A DNA stretch of 64,000 nucleotides from Phlyctochytrium arcticum (GCA_025602905.1 JAHLKI010000023.1:248001-312000); one strand, 5' to 3'; shown: positions 1 to 14,432, numbered from the stretch's first letter. Translations and numbers: made by a program. The notes: generated by a model not told the origin, from the letters alone.

Positions 1-491
1 CAATAAATCCAAACGAAATCCCTATTTTTAGACGCAGCTGCAGTGATTGAATCCCGGTTTTTGAGCCTCAGCGCTTGTTTGGACACCCAAAGAAGCGTCT
101 CGAAACCCCCAATGCCATGGCCAATGCCAACAATGGAGCCCCCCCCACCCTGCTTTTTCCTGCTTTTTCCGCCTCGTTGTACCGTCCAGATCGGATGCTC
201 GCGCCCGCGCCGACAGGAATAGGAAACAACCGATGGCAAACAATGCCTGTCGACGCTTTTGGCAACGCAGATGTCCTATTTGCGCTTCTTGTCGTCTGTT
301 TTAGGCTCCAGAAAAAAAGAAATTGGGAAAAAAGGAGGCTTTGCGGGCTCACGGTGGGCCAGGCGGCGCGTCCATAAAAGGCCCCGCAGCAGCGGTTTCC
401 TCGTCTTTCCTCGCTCGCTCCAGATTGCACACATTGCCATCTACCTCTTTCCTTACTTACAACTTCAACCTTTAATACCTCTACTACAAAC
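1..491 (+). promoter_or_regulatory. Upstream and 5' leader region of the actin gene
   Basis: No gene is supported here. A TATA-like stretch (TCCATAAAAG) lies at 371-380, about 115 bases before the actin ATG. It is followed by a pyrimidine-rich leader with tracts of C and T up to 490, typical of strongly expressed fungal genes. The open frames across it are chance frames without domains. Confidence 0.5.
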
Positions 492-1814
<1,323 letters not shown>

Positions 1815-2194
1815 GCGGGATCGGCCACAGCGTTGGGCTAGGAGAAAAAGAAAAACCCATGAATCCGTGTGCGTGAAAATGACATTTAAACGGCACCGGC
1901 GGCGGCGATACGGCGTTGCCTGAGTTTTCGATATTACCTGTAGACGCAGTTATTGTATGAGCTTTTAATATACCTGAAGTTATATATTCCCTTGATTTGA
2001 CGTGCTTGTTCCTTTGTTGACCACATTTTGCCATTTGAATTCTTTCGCAGGGATTTTAACTTTGCCGCTCTTTTCCATTTGCCACTCCCATTCAGTCCAG
2101 TATTCAGTCAAATCTTCTTTCCTTACTGGAAGTTCATGCCTTCCTACTCGTATCCCGAGTACCACCCATGCATCGTGAGACATTGTCTCCTTAC

Positions 2195-2351
2195 CCCGGT
2201 GTACTCCAGTTACATCTGTTTTGTTGGCTGTTGAAGTAGGACCTGCTCAGCTGTAATGACTCTTATTTCCGAACCTGCCGAGGTCTGTACAGCAAACACA
2301 CAGGTCCTACTTCAACAGCCAACAAAACAGATGTAACTGGAGTACACCGGG
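2195..2351. repeat. Perfect 51-bp inverted repeat between two convergent genes
   Basis: Bases 2195-2245 are the exact reverse complement of 2301-2351, with a 55-base spacer. The arms start CCCGGTGTACTCC and end TAGGACCTG. The structure lies between the actin 3' end and the kinase 3' end, so either transcript could carry it as a large hairpin. No coding sequence is seen in 1815-2477. Confidence 0.9.
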
Positions 2352-2477
2352 ATCATCGGATGATGGCAACTTTATTCTATACAAAATGGAACGATTAGGA
2401 TAGGGGATTATGTCTGGATTCTAGTTATATAGTGGAAACGACAAAGTCTGAGATTTCTGGTCTAACTGAATGCTTAC

Positions 2478-4707
2478 TCAACAAGGATAGTGACCAAAGA
2501 ACCTTCGTCTTTCGTAGCGAGAAGTCAGCCAAGCCGAGTCCATCACTTTCTGCATCGTCCATCGCTTTGTCCAGTCCTTTTCAAGCATGCCTTCTAGTAG
2601 GCGTACTACATTCGTGGGAACTTCAAATGAGGGATCTTCCCGTTGTCGACGGCGCTGTTGATGGGCAATACAATCCAGAATGGGTGTCTCGACAATGGCC
2701 TCATCATTGTTAAAGGGATCGACTTTGAAAAGAATGATGAACAACAGATTGCCAAGAGCCCAAACTTCTTGTGCCTCCGGTAGGTATGGTTCACCGTATA
2801 TTGCTTCTGGAGACGCAAACTTTCGGGTTCCGTAAAATGAGGAGACTGTGTGTGGGGTGAGCGGTGTTGCCGAACCAAAATCAATCAGTTTGACGTCGAG
2901 TGTCTTGTGATTTATCAAAATGTTTTCATCTGTGAGTTGATAACAGTGCAAAGTTAGTTTCTGGAGCAAGGAGAGTACCAAAAAGACCCGCTCCTCACAC
3001 CTTTAATGTCATTATGGTACCAGCCCATGTAGTGCACAAAGGCCACATTCTCAACGACCTGTCCAAAGATGTCCGCGGCCGTATCCTCATCAATCATGCC
3101 CCACTGCTCAATTAGCTCGTACAGATCGCACCAGTCATCGCCGAGGTACTCCATCACAATGATAAAGGTGGGATCCATGGAAAAAAACTCTTCAAACTTG
3201 ATAACACCTTCATTCTCGCCGTGATCACGAAGATGCCGCATCACGTGGACCTCGAGTGGAATGCGACCGGTTGGTGAGGTCTCATCCGCCTTCCAATGCC
3301 ATACTGTTGTTTCTTTGATGAATTTGCACACAAATAGCTTGCCGTCCGAATTACGCTCCCCCAAGCGAACGGTCGAATGACCACCGGTCCCCAAATTTCG
3401 GACAACCTGTTGGGAAATATCATGGTCAAATTCCTGTCATCAAACTCGGATGCTGTAATGAGGGCGCTTACCGTGTACTTGCTTTCGAACCTATCTTCAT
3501 CAGGTAGAGAGGCCAGCTCTTCGTCGGTTAATGATGATCGTTTACGGAAAATTTTGGAATGGATTTTGGGGAGCAGATGCTGCAGTTTACGATGATTTTC
3601 CAGGGGCTCGCTTGTGGGCGCCATGGTCGTAGCCGCCTTGACCTTGCGGACATGCCAGAGTCGTCGAAGCAGAGGAACTTCTTTGTTGTGTTGTCGGTCA
3701 GACGGCACTGACGCCGCGTTGCGCTTGGGAGCTTTGCGCAGCCGATTCCAGCGGGAGCGAACTTCAGCAGTAGCAGGCTCCACCGATGATTCACGTGGAT
3801 GCTGGTCCATCACCAGCAAGTCTTGAACAGTTATGTCATTGTTGGCAGCGGACGAAGGAAGTTCCGGGCGGTGCAAAGATTGTTCCAGTTTGGATTTCTC
3901 CCCACGCGTCCTGTGGGAAAAGAGCGGAATTTTACCTATGAAAGGGCGACCGGGCAGCCAGCGAGACCGGCGCTTGTTGCTAGAGGCAGCCTCTGCCCGG
4001 GTGGGATCGGCAGCTTCTGCCGGCATGGGTAAGATCATGTCATTTTGGGATTGACTGGGGGATCCAAAGCTGGCCATATCCAGAGTCGCTTCACTGCTCA
4101 CTTGCTCTGCCGCTGAAAGTGGTATCCGCTGCTGCTGCTGCCCCCGGTATTTTGAACTGCTTTCCAAGTCAACTTCCCTATCGCTTTCTTCGCGATCATC
4201 ATCAATGCTGCAGATTCGGTCCTCCCCATGCTCCACGATGTCACTATCGTCGCTCTCATCTTCAGACTCTTCTTCGTCTTCGTCCAAGGTCGGCATCAAC
4301 GCCAACACATTGGAAGAGCCTTTCCGGGATCCTGAAGCTGCAGCTGAACCTCCGTCTGCATCAGGCAATGATTCCTCTTGGCTCACTACGAGCTTTTGCG
4401 ACAATTTGCTCGCCAGAGCAGACTCATCCCATTTTTCGTGGGCCAACATGAATGGATTTGATGGATTCACTTCTTCCGTCGTCACCCACTTTCGCAGCCG
4501 TCCTTCTCTTAGAGGTATTCTTGACTTGTACGGGAGAGTGTTGGCTTCCTCGATCCGGTCTTCTTTTGGCTTGGGACGGAGCTCAGATGGGATATAGATC
4601 CCCGCTCGGCGCTCTGTCATCGAATTTGGACAAGTGGAAAAACTTGGGGCCCCAAGTTCTTTAGCCGGGGTGACAAAGAGATTTCGAGGGTCTTGCTTCC
4701 TCTTCAA
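2478..4707 (-). CDS. Serine/threonine protein kinase, PAS-kinase-like catalytic domain
   Basis: Three exons on the minus strand: 4707-3472, 3406-3001 and 2929-2478, with GT-AG introns of 65 and 71 bases. The N-terminal ~410 residues are low-complexity, acidic and Ser-rich. The C-terminal kinase domain starts at the glycine loop GTGGHSTVRLG, has VCKF as the Lys strand, then the GRIPLEVHVMRHL segment typical of PAS kinases, DIKDEN across the second splice, LIDFGSA as the metal-binding motif, and GTRKFASPEA in the activation segment. No PAS domain is evident. The catalytic-loop HRD is written HND, so the Arg is replaced by Asn, although the catalytic Asp and Lys remain. The start at 4707 is the first in-frame ATG; one at about 4620 is possible. 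Confidence 0.8.
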
Positions 4708-5574
4708 TCAACCAAGCTCCGATACCCAAAAAATAGCCCGTAAACCGATACGCAAAGATGTTGACTCCAGATTAGCAGCAATGACAGTTAAATTTTGTTT
4801 TGCTTCTTCACTTTCAGGCTAAAATTTCCTCGAAACCAGCATCATCGTTGAGGGAACTTGAATTCTTATGCATCTCATTCATGAATTATTTTCTAGAGTC
4901 CACTTTTAACAAAGTTCTTTTTTTCAGGGCTCACCCTCAACGATTGAAAACCAGTCGGTGATTTTTTCCGATGATTACCTTGCATGAGTCGGTGCATGGA
5001 CCCCATGTCCCATATTGGCTTTTAACGATATTCAAAGTCCGCTATTTTTTACAGACTAACAGAACCTGGAGTTACATGGTTTTGGAGGAGCACTTCGAAT
5101 CATTCTTAGTTTTTTTTTTTGATTTGATTTGACCAAAGTAACGTTGGCATTAGTCGAGAAAAGTTTTAGATCTGGGCTCTAAGACAATAATTGAGAGTCT
5201 ATATGTCAATGTGAAAATAATATTCTCTCGGGAATCATCTCTGCTACAAGTTCGGGTATAGAGTAAAAGTCCTAATGGAGGTCCAAATACACCTCCACAA
5301 TTGCTTGAAAGAAATTTAGAAGTTGAAATTTTCCACAATCTCGCAACATAATGAGAGCTTTGGCAAAAGAAGGTAAGCAAGACGGAGAGGATAGCCTCCG
5401 GGGCAGCTGAAATAGTATTCTTGCCAAAAAGCTCCATATTTTTTCCAGGGGTCTCCCCGCAAAAATATAGATTTGTTTTTACCAAAAAGTATCATCGTGC
5501 AACACTACCGTACTTGCTCAGAAGCCAATACCAAAAAGTGTGCTCACAAACAGCAGTATTGGAGAGAAAAAGAA
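4708..5574. other. Intergenic region between divergent genes
   Basis: About 870 bases between two divergently oriented genes, so it should hold both promoters. AT-rich, with poly-T tracts near 5110. No TATA box stands out and no frame here has a recognisable domain. Confidence 0.4.
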
Positions 5575-8437
5575 ATGCAGAAGGTGACACTCGGCTCGGC
5601 GCATATTGCGGCAGAGTTTCCAGTGAACGGCTCAGAAGACAGTCGACTAGGGGATAAGTTGGATCTGAGGTTGAAACCCGGCACACGGTTAATCAAACCA
5701 GGATCGTCATCTCGAGCCGCCAAACTGTTGAAAGCTGGGCCGGATTGGTTGCCGCCTGCTGAACGTGGTCGACGTGGGAGCGGGGATTCACGCGGTGAAG
5801 GTCTGAGGCAGCAGCCCTTTGATACCGTGTCCGAGAATGAACTGGATGAGGCTTCGGAAGATCAGGCGGCCACAGCTGTATCATCCGATTTACTACACCT
5901 TCCTCCTCAACTTAAAAAATCGGATTCGTCGGCGTCGTCGTCACAGTCTCATGGGCCCTCATTGTCGGGGCGGAGAAGTCCTTTACCGTCGGTGCAATTC
6001 CAGTTACCCGCTTTGACGACCAAACCGTCTAAAACTGCCAGTGCCATGTCACTCTTGGGTCTTCCACATCGGACCTGGGCCCCCACCAACGGTCGCTCTC
6101 ATCCCAAGACACTTCCTATGCCCATCAGTCGCTCGAAATCCTTGTCATCTTCGGTGGATAGTGCGGATGCGCAGCAGCCGGAGTCGCTGCACGTTGCCCT
6201 CAAGCCTGTGTCGGTGAACCGGGCCCGGTCCATGACCGAATCAGCCGTCAGAAGTGGGACACCAGGGCGATATACTGATCCAACCGCCCCTTCAAGTAAT
6301 CCATTCGATCAACTCATCATCCTCCCATCAACCCCGCGCTCAACTACACCCAGCGAACATGATGAAACCGCCGGTGCCCTTCGCGTCTACGAACCCAAAA
6401 CAATCATTCGCGGGCGCCGACGAAACGCTTCGGAGCCTACACCCGTCCATCCCTCCCTTCTACCCAGTATCGAAGGCACAACTCAAGTCAACCCTCGCCG
6501 CGCATCCCATCTGTCCAATAGTAGGACCAGCCCTGGCCCCGCATGGAATGCCGGTGGACATGGTGGTATACCGGGAATGCAGGGTCAGTCGGCCGAGGAT
6601 AGAGAGTTGACGGATCTGATCTTTCGAACGGAGAAGTCCTTATTTTTCCGGAACAATGCTTTGGGAAAAGACGGGGACGGGAAACCCCAACCTATTTGGA
6701 GGCCGGGTGGGATGGATGAGGCGTCAAGACAAGAATTTATGAAGAAGCGTGAGATTTTGTATTTACACATTTCTGGCGAAATAGTGTACTTAAATTCTTA
6801 TTAGGCAAGAAAGCGCAAGAGTACGCCCAAAAGGCCCGGGAAGAGAACCGCCAACGACGACTAAGAAAACGGCACGGCGACGATGAAGACGATGAAGCAG
6901 AAGAGGATGCGCACAGTCGGGACGAACTATCCGTGCCCGAACCGCCCCTTCTCTCATTCCAAGCAACCTCAACCGAAAAGCTCAACGAGGCCATCGCATA
7001 TGGTTCGTACGCATATCTCCCAAGTTTGTATTTTTTTTCTGATCTGTCTCAAATGTAGAAGAACGGCTCCGGGCATCCGACGAGACGTCCACGACGATGA
7101 AACGGCGGTCGCAGATTGATATGACTGCGATTCTCATGTATGATCCGCTTGGCCAGCATTCGGCTATACGCGACTACCCGCGACTCTCACGGCCACCCAA
7201 GGCCCGAAAACAGCAGATTTCCAGTTCGAGTGAGGATCTTGGGACTGGTAAAGAGGAAATATGCTACGTTGAATAGTTTTGACATTGACGCGTGAGCTGA
7301 CTTAGATGAAGATGTGGAGGCTGCCCCCGACACAGTCCACTCCATGCGCACACTCTTCCTAAACGGTAACGTATCCCCCTCTCTCCTCCCTCCTCATCCT
7401 TTCAACAAAATCACCAACCGACCCTCTCTCTAGACTTTACCATCCTCTCCGCAAGCGCCACAACCCGCCACGAACTCGACATGCAAGACAAACTCCGCGA
7501 CGTGAATGCCATTGGGATGCTCCCCCGCGACATCAACTGGAACGATCAAGTCATATTACCCATGCATGTACCCGATATGGCCTGGAATTTACTCAGTTAT
7601 TTGAAATGCGGGGATATTGGGAATCCGGCTAAAGGGATGATGCCCGATGCGCTGGCGACGGGGATGATTACTTATATGGGTAAAGGAAAAGGGCGCTTTG
7701 CCTCTCTTGCTGCAATGGCAAGGCATGTATTTATCCATTTTGTGGGATGTAGGTGAACCGACCCGGTCAGATGAGGAGACTCGGTTGTTTTTGCGGACGG
7801 GGGTACATAACCTGGATCGAAAACGGTATTTATACCTCAAAGCCATTATTGGCCATCTCAGACGGTAAGATTTCGCATCATCGCTTCTCCCACATTTACC
7901 AGTTTTATCATTATTGAAATACTTTTATTTAATTTGCGCGGACCCACTAGCCTCGCATTGGCGGTAGCCGAGCCCATGCCATTCTTGTTACCGGCCATGT
8001 GTACTGTCCTGGCTCCCATCATCCTACCCCAGATCTACATTCCGCCCTTTCGGACCGGTCAACGCATGTCGATGAAAATGCGACTGAGCGATTTTCGGAC
8101 CGTGCCAGGGTTTAAAGCACCCGAAGAACCCCCACACCCGCCCGCCGTGAGCGTCACCCGCGACCCATCCGAAGCTGACTTGACCCTCCCCGTCATCGAC
8201 CCCAACGCAGCCATCATCGAAGAACGCGAAGCCTGTGTCGCAGGTCTGATCCGCGATACCATGGAGAAGGCGACTTCTGGAGAACTCTGTTTTGCGCCAT
8301 TGAGCGCTCAAGCGGAACTGGTCAAGAGTTTGGTACTGGAGTTTGAGAGTATTTTTGGGGAGCCTGATACCTCTTCGTCACGGAGTAGTAGCAGACGGAG
8401 ACGGGAGCGTGGGAATAGTAGTGTTAGAATTCCGTAG
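5575..8437 (+). CDS. Seven-exon gene of unknown function; possible RhoGAP-like C-terminal region
   Basis: Exons readable from splice signals and frame: 5575-6748, 6805-7002, 7059-7247, 7306-7365, 7434-7679, 7753-7864 and 7951-8437. Every junction is GT-AG and keeps frame. The N-terminal third is Ser/Pro/Arg-rich and disordered. After it comes a charged, probably helical stretch around residues 385-450 (KKRKKAQEYAQKAREENRQR). The C-terminal half is ordered and includes LRRLALAVAEPMPFLLP followed by LAPIIL, faintly like the last helices of RhoGAP domains. No arginine finger can be pointed out, so this is only a suggestion. An in-frame upstream ATG at 5473 would add 34 residues; 5575 is preferred because coding-like composition begins there. 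Confidence 0.6.
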
Positions 8438-8828
8438 ATTACGTAGTAGATAGCAAAAGAGCGTAGGCAGCAACACACACTTTTTTTATAATATTTATAT
8501 TTTGGGCATGAAACCAAACCCCATCACACCAACCAAGATATGGTATTTGATAGAAATGACTTGATATTTACGAAAAGAAAGAACAAAAAAAGTTATTCTT
8601 ACAGGAGGAGCGAGTTTCAATCGAGACACCGCTCAAACAAACAGCAGCAAACAAAAGAAAGGTATGATATAGGGTATCCACTATGGGGTAGACGAGAGGG
8701 AAAACAGAAAAGAGAGGTGCCAAGATACAAAAAATTCTGTCAAGGTCGACCGGGCGTGACTCCAGTCATTGACAATGACAAGAGGTGGAAAAGCGTTGAT
8801 TACAATGGGGTAGTAGGACTGGCAGATC
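8438..8828. other. Intergenic region between convergent genes
   Basis: About 390 AT-rich bases between two convergent gene ends. I see nothing beyond probable 3' untranslated sequence. Confidence 0.4.
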
Positions 8829-9920
8829 TCAGTACCCGGTGACAACACCCTGCTCGGCATAAGGCCACTGCCACCCTTTGTTGACCTGTTGGTTCTTGAC
8901 GGGATGCGCAAATCGGGGCAAAATATCGTTTTTGCGGTGGGGAAGGGCCTCGTGCATGACGTAGACGGCGACACGGTACATGGCCAGAACGGATGATACG
9001 ATCCAGAAATACTGTAAAGATATGTGAGTGAATGATTTAGAGGGAGGATGTGGTTACTTACACCGAGGATCTTGATGAGGGCGGCCGAGTGGAGGAACCA
9101 CCCAAAGACACCGCAGACGGAACCGGTAGCCAGCATAAAGAGTGTGCCAGTCCAGACCCAGTCACGGAACATGCTAAAAATGCATAATATATGAGTATAC
9201 GGGACTGAAAGGGGTTATGCGAAGACAAATTTTTTTTTACCTTCCGGCAGTCAGGATATAGGTGAGAGCGGCCAAGGGTGCCATCCAGATCCCCAGAGCC
9301 TCATTGTAGTTGTAGCGGTCGTCGAGGGGAACGACACCGGCGCCCATGAAGGCGAGGTACAATGCGACAGCCATAAAGTAGGAACCCCACATGGTGAAAA
9401 AGATGGATGCGAGGGTATCACGGGCACTATATTACAACATTTAGGTTTTGTGAGGTTTCAGGGATGATATGTCTGGGGCTTACCGGAACGAAAAGAATCC
9501 AGCAGCCATCTGCCCAATCCCACCAAACGTCAACAGCAACGGCCAAATCTGGAAGGCCGTCTCGGGGTTGCCGTACCAGGCACTCAACCACGTTGCCAAA
9601 ATGAACGATCCGGTCGCGTAGGCGGCCAGACCCATAGCTGCAGGAGGCGCCATGGGGGTGAGATGAACACGGACAGGGGGGAATGCCGTGTTGTTGGTGG
9701 GAGGGGATTGTTGAATGCCATTGGTGGCGGCGGATGCGTACCCCTGCCCATAGTTGTTTTGGTTGGAGTAAGGCTGGGAGTAGCCGTCGCGGGTATCGCC
9801 CAGCGTGTGGGTGGACGCATAGTTGTGCTCGTTTCCGGCGAGCGGGGTATCGAGTTCACGGGAATCCCGCGGTTGTTGCTGGTTGTCGTTGCGGTGACGG
9901 CCGATCTTTGGGATCTGCAT
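8829..9920 (-). CDS. GPR1/FUN34/YaaH-family membrane transporter (acetate/ammonium type)
   Basis: Four exons on the minus strand: 9920-9484, 9426-9241, 9173-9062 and 9011-8829, all GT-AG and in frame. The first ~90 residues are a polar Gln/Asn-rich cytoplasmic tail. Six hydrophobic segments follow, starting with PAAMGLAAYATGSFILATW (the position of the family's NPAPLGL signature, here degenerate) and including WPLLLTFGGIGQMAAGFF. Members of this family move acetate or ammonium across plasma or mitochondrial membranes. Family assignment is good; substrate cannot be read from the sequence. The start MQIPKIGRH is the only ATG before the tail. Confidence 0.85.
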
Positions 9921-12233
9921 GGTTGATGATGGGTTGGGGTAGAAAAGTGGTATTTGTCAAAGAAGTAGTAGTAGTCGAATCAAGAATAAAAGGTCTGGGG
10001 GAGGGGGGATGATGTCCCTTCCTTTACTCTTATAACTGACGCGTATTGTTACGCCCCTGGGTTGAAATTCACCACGGGCAGGGCCAAGGAAACAAAAAAG
10101 CAGCAAGTATAATGACGTATCAAAACGTTTACTATTACTCTGCACACGATCTTGAGGGTATTTTTTTGGTCAGAAGGATAGGGTCTACCCCCGTTTGCAT
10201 AACTGATTCACTGGATTCTTTTTCCTTTCTGACGCAGGAGGGTTTTAGTTTCCGCGCTGACCCCCGAATGCATGATGTGATGCATCGTGCATCACGGATA
10301 GATGATGTTCATGCTTTTAAACGCCCCCGTCGTTTGAGTTTTGTGTCGTTGTCAATATTTACATTTTGGGATAGCGCTGAGTTGTAGGAGCGACTAGCGA
10401 AAAGCCCAAATGTATGGGCGGAGTTTTCGGCGCGTGCATGACATAAGCAAGTCCTCGGTAACATTTCCGACCAAGAATCACAATTTTGCCTATATAGAAG
10501 CGGGGGTGATCCGATAGCACCCCCGTGTCAGATGCTTGTTCTGGATGTCCTGGTTTCATGTAATCCAACGCATGCAGAGTATATCCTTAAATCGTCTTTA
10601 AAGAATCGCAATTCCCAATCATGAAGTCAAAGCTGGTCTCGAACACTTTGTTGAGCGTTCGCAAGACTCTTTGTCCTGGGTTACGAAATCATCGTTACTG
10701 CTGACAGGGATGGGGTCGGCATCAAACTCTGGCCCCTCTCGAGTCCGACCAACATTTCCAAGGACAGTCCTGGCTGAAACCTTGAATAAAATTCTACTGC
10801 CACTGGAAAACCTATATGATACGATAGTCAAAATTCTTCTGCAAATGGTCCGTTTGTATATCGCCAGAACATTCTTGGCAAAGATAGAATGATATGTTGA
10901 ACCGCGCTCTCTGCGAGTTATGGTCATGCTCGTGTGTTATCAGATTTCGCGCAGGCGTTGCGTTGCGTATGTGTCCTTCCTTTCCTTTTTGTGTGCTCAA
11001 AATCATTTGACCTTTATGCCTCGCTATTCCTCGCGTACGTTACGTTGACAAGACCGCGAAAGAAGACTTGTAACGCCCCATGGGAGGGGTACAAAGGACT
11101 TTTTCCATTTTCAACAACACAGACACCGGGGTGGACAATGGCTCTCTGCTCACGGTTCTTGCCTTTGGCCATAGCCGCCGATGGTCATGCCCCTACCCGG
11201 TCCGAGGCCTCTGAGCCTCCAACAACCCCCCTTTTCCTCATAAGCAAACATTTTATGCATATTCGATATATTCCACACACACACATCCACCACTCGAACT
11301 CGACCAACCAGGTGTTATCATATAATATCGTACATTCCAAACTCGCAGCGCCATCACCCCCACTGGGACCAATCACCTTTGTCCAAAATGCCACCGCGCA
11401 TCAAATGAAATTACATTTCGAATACCTTTTCGACCACATGACTAGCGCCGTTTGCTGGGCAATTTTCGAAGCAATGAAATCTTCCAAGAATTGCGTTGTG
11501 TTTCATGCTTTTAGAGTTTTTTCGGCCGGGGTTGTTTCAGCCTTCGCTTCGTGATGGCTGCGCACTTGTTCTTGGCTGTGGTGAGTGGCTGTGCTGCAGC
11601 CGCGGGGAGGATTTCGAAGGATGCGGAAAGCTGGCGAAGTTGCGCGAAGGATCGGGAAAAAAAAGTCGTGGCGGACAGCTACGGGCTGCGGAAACTGCAA
11701 AGAAGAAACTTATCCACAGGCGCGTTTTTTTTGTACCGGGACTACCGGACAGAGCCGGGCGCATAACGGCCGGGACAGCCCGACAAAAAAAGGTATAGGA
11801 CGCTTTCCCCACATTCATTTTTTTTAGTGAGTAGCAATACGCTGCGTATGGGAAGTTGGCCTTTTTTTTGCATTGGGAAATGTGTTTTTTGTCTGCTGAT
11901 TCCCAATGGTTTTGTATCGTTCCCAATGGTTCCTTCAATGGGCTGTGGGGAAAATGACTGTGGGAAATGAGTAATTCAGCGACACAATGCGACGGAAACT
12001 TGTTTCGCATCACGCGGCGGTGCTCCGGTTGGCCCGTGACTAAGGCAAGTCGGAGATTTCGGATTCGGAATTTTGGGCTTTGGCGGGTCGGGGGGCATCC
12101 CTCCGGCTATAAAAGGCGAGCATCCCCAGGCATCCCCCTCCCTTCCTTTTCATCAGCTCTACTCAGTACTCAACTACTACTCACTACCACTTCACACAAC
12201 ACACACAACAACAACAACACAACACAAAGAACA
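9921..12233. other. Long intergenic region
   Basis: About 2.3 kb without a supported gene. Frames at 10934-11554 and 11537-12013 have no domain, no splice-supported extension and the codon look of chance frames. The final part is the promoter of the next gene, with a clear TATA box (TATAAAA) at 12108-12114, about 120 bases before the ATG, and an ACAACA-rich leader. Confidence 0.4.
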
Positions 12234-12446
12234 ATGGCCGGAGTCTCACCCCACCACCTCGCTACCTTTGCCCCCAAGGCCGGTCTCCTCCGCGGAAAGA
12301 ATGCTGCAAAGGACATTGACGCCGCCTACGCTACCCAGGGCATCAAGCTCTCCAAATCCCTCACCCGCGACTCTTCCTCTTCATCGGCTTCCACCTCGTC
12401 CCGCAAGGAACGCGTGCAGTCTTGGTTTGGCAAGATCTTCAAGTAG
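12234..12446 (+). CDS. Small basic Ser-rich protein of unknown function (70 aa)
   Basis: Starts MAGVSPHHLATFAPKAG and ends RVQSWFGKIFK. The ATG follows an AC-rich leader and a strong TATA box at 12108-12114, which together look like a highly expressed fungal gene. The middle is a serine run, and the C-terminus is basic and amphipathic. The upstream in-frame extension to 11967 runs through the promoter, so I reject that start. No family recognised. Codons are strongly biased to C-ending forms (CTC, TCC, GCC), which supports real and abundant expression. Confidence 0.65.
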   Translation: MAGVSPHHLATFAPKAGLLRGKNAAKDIDAAYATQGIKLSKSLTRDSSSSSASTSSRKERVQSWFGKIFK

Positions 12447-14432
12447 AGCGCTACTTGGAATCACAATCACCACCACTAATATGGTCGCTACTACCCCAGG
12501 GCTGGTAGATGCTTCATAGGAATCATCTCTGGCTCTTCCCTCGGCATCGAGTTTTTGTATGCACACCCCAGGGACGAACATTTGCTTCCCAACCCTCTAT
12601 CTCTCAAACACAACTACTGTATAGTCTATAAACACTTTCTTTATCCCAGACTTTGTATTCTGTATATCCATCTGTTGTAATCTTTCTCTTGTCTTGTTCG
12701 TCGTTTCGCGCGCCAAATAACATTTTGAAACCACCCAAAATCTAATCTTGCCTCAATGGAATCAATTCCATAAAACTCTAAAATTCTAAAATCTCGGTGG
12801 GTCGCGTGGTGCTTGGCGCCACTCGCTCGGTTGGTGAAACCCCATCACATGGCCCACCACTTTTGTCCATCTCCGGAAGAAATCCGTCCCAATGTGACCC
12901 TCCGGCGCCTCCGCCCTGGATCGAGCATTGTGATGCTTGGCGCATTCATTCATCAGATGCTTATTCTTTTCTTTTTCGAAAAAGGCGGATTCTATAAGCC
13001 CTATGATATAGAGGCTTTCAGTTGGCCAAACATAAACTCGAGGACCATGCACAGTCGGCAAGAAAGATACCGCAAATCGAGTATGTGATCTGATGGTAGT
13101 GGGTACTACTGGGCCATTATCTATCCCCGACTCCCCATGTTCCCCCATCCTCCATCTCCTACACCAAGACTTTTATCTCAGCTCCCAGCAGCTCGTGGAA
13201 TCTTGTTGGTCAAGGCCCAATGGTCCTGGGAGAGATAATCACACCTTTGTAGCATCCATGATGCCAATCTCAAAAGAAATAATCCCTAAATGAAGCAAGT
13301 CTTTTCAAAAGTAGATCATGACTGTTGCATGAATCTCTCATTATGATCTGGGTAATGTCACTGGTCCAGCGGTATTCAAGTTCAAGGTTAAGGATACCTA
13401 CCCCGTATGTATCACCCAGACAACGACTATTACAAAGTTGCATGGGCATGCATTAGGAGGGGATTGTTTTGGACAGATCTTACTTTTTGGCCATGTTGCT
13501 TACAAGTAACAGCTCTCCCAGTTCTTGGCATTGGTAACAAAACGAGAGATAAGCCGGAGAAGAATACAGCGGCATGCAAACGATAGAGATGGAGAAAGAG
13601 AGAGAGAGGTGTAGAGACCGAGCAGATAGAGAGCACTTGATAGCCTGAGCTTTGGATTGAGTCTGCTGGAGATGGAAAGAGAGAGAGAGAGGAAATCTAA
13701 ATGTTAAGAAGAAGAAAAATTCGAGCTATAGTTAGGTTAGAGACATATATATTAATCACATTTACATTCTTCGGGTGAGTGAAGGTTCAACTTTGTCTTC
13801 TTGTACGTCCGCAGGTATGGATGGGGGCCTAGGATGAAACACCGCCGCGAGATTTATTAAGGTTGGAGTTGAAATAACGATTAACGGCGACTGGGAGAGC
13901 CTGACAGAGTACCAGGATTATATTTGAATGTGTCTATAAGCATGGCACTGTGTCAGAGGCCGGCATCTATGTGTGTGTAAAATACAAGATGAGGGAGGTA
14001 CTTAGAGATATCTACTCCCGGGTATCCCCGGGGTATGCCACTTATGCCCTCCGGTACCTTCCGATGGCTCCCACCATATGAATATCAACCTACGGTGAGA
14101 AAAAGAAATTGAAACTGGATCTACAAACAACCAAACAACACAGGGGTAGACATATAGCCTCTCTCGTGCAAGCCTATGCTTCCTGGAAACGACGAACAAA
14201 ATGTCAAACGAGCCCCCACTAGACCAAATGAGGGTTGTAGTCTCTTAATAATGTGTATACTTCGGGTTCTGGCGCGGGGCACGAAGTGACTGGTGGTGAA
14301 TTCTTTTGTGGGAATTATGGAGATCTATAAAAGCCGATAGCTTCACCGAAAGGACGCTTTCTTTATCCGACATTGATTCAAAAAAATCACCCTCACCAAA
14401 CTCTTCCCCACTACAACCTTCCCGTCCCGACA
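12447..14432. other. Long intergenic region
   Basis: Nearly 2 kb with no supported gene. It contains purine-rich stretches (GAGAGAGA around 13590-13690). Near its end is a TATA box (TATAAAA) at 14326-14332, about 100 bases before the next ATG. Confidence 0.4.

Noticed and set aside
10934..11554. 206-residue plus-strand open frame in the long intergenic region
   Set aside because: Low-complexity Phe/Ser-rich sequence without domain or promoter support.
11967..12233. N-terminal extension of the 70-aa protein
   Set aside because: It runs through the TATA box and the AC-rich leader; the ATG at 12234 fits the promoter layout.
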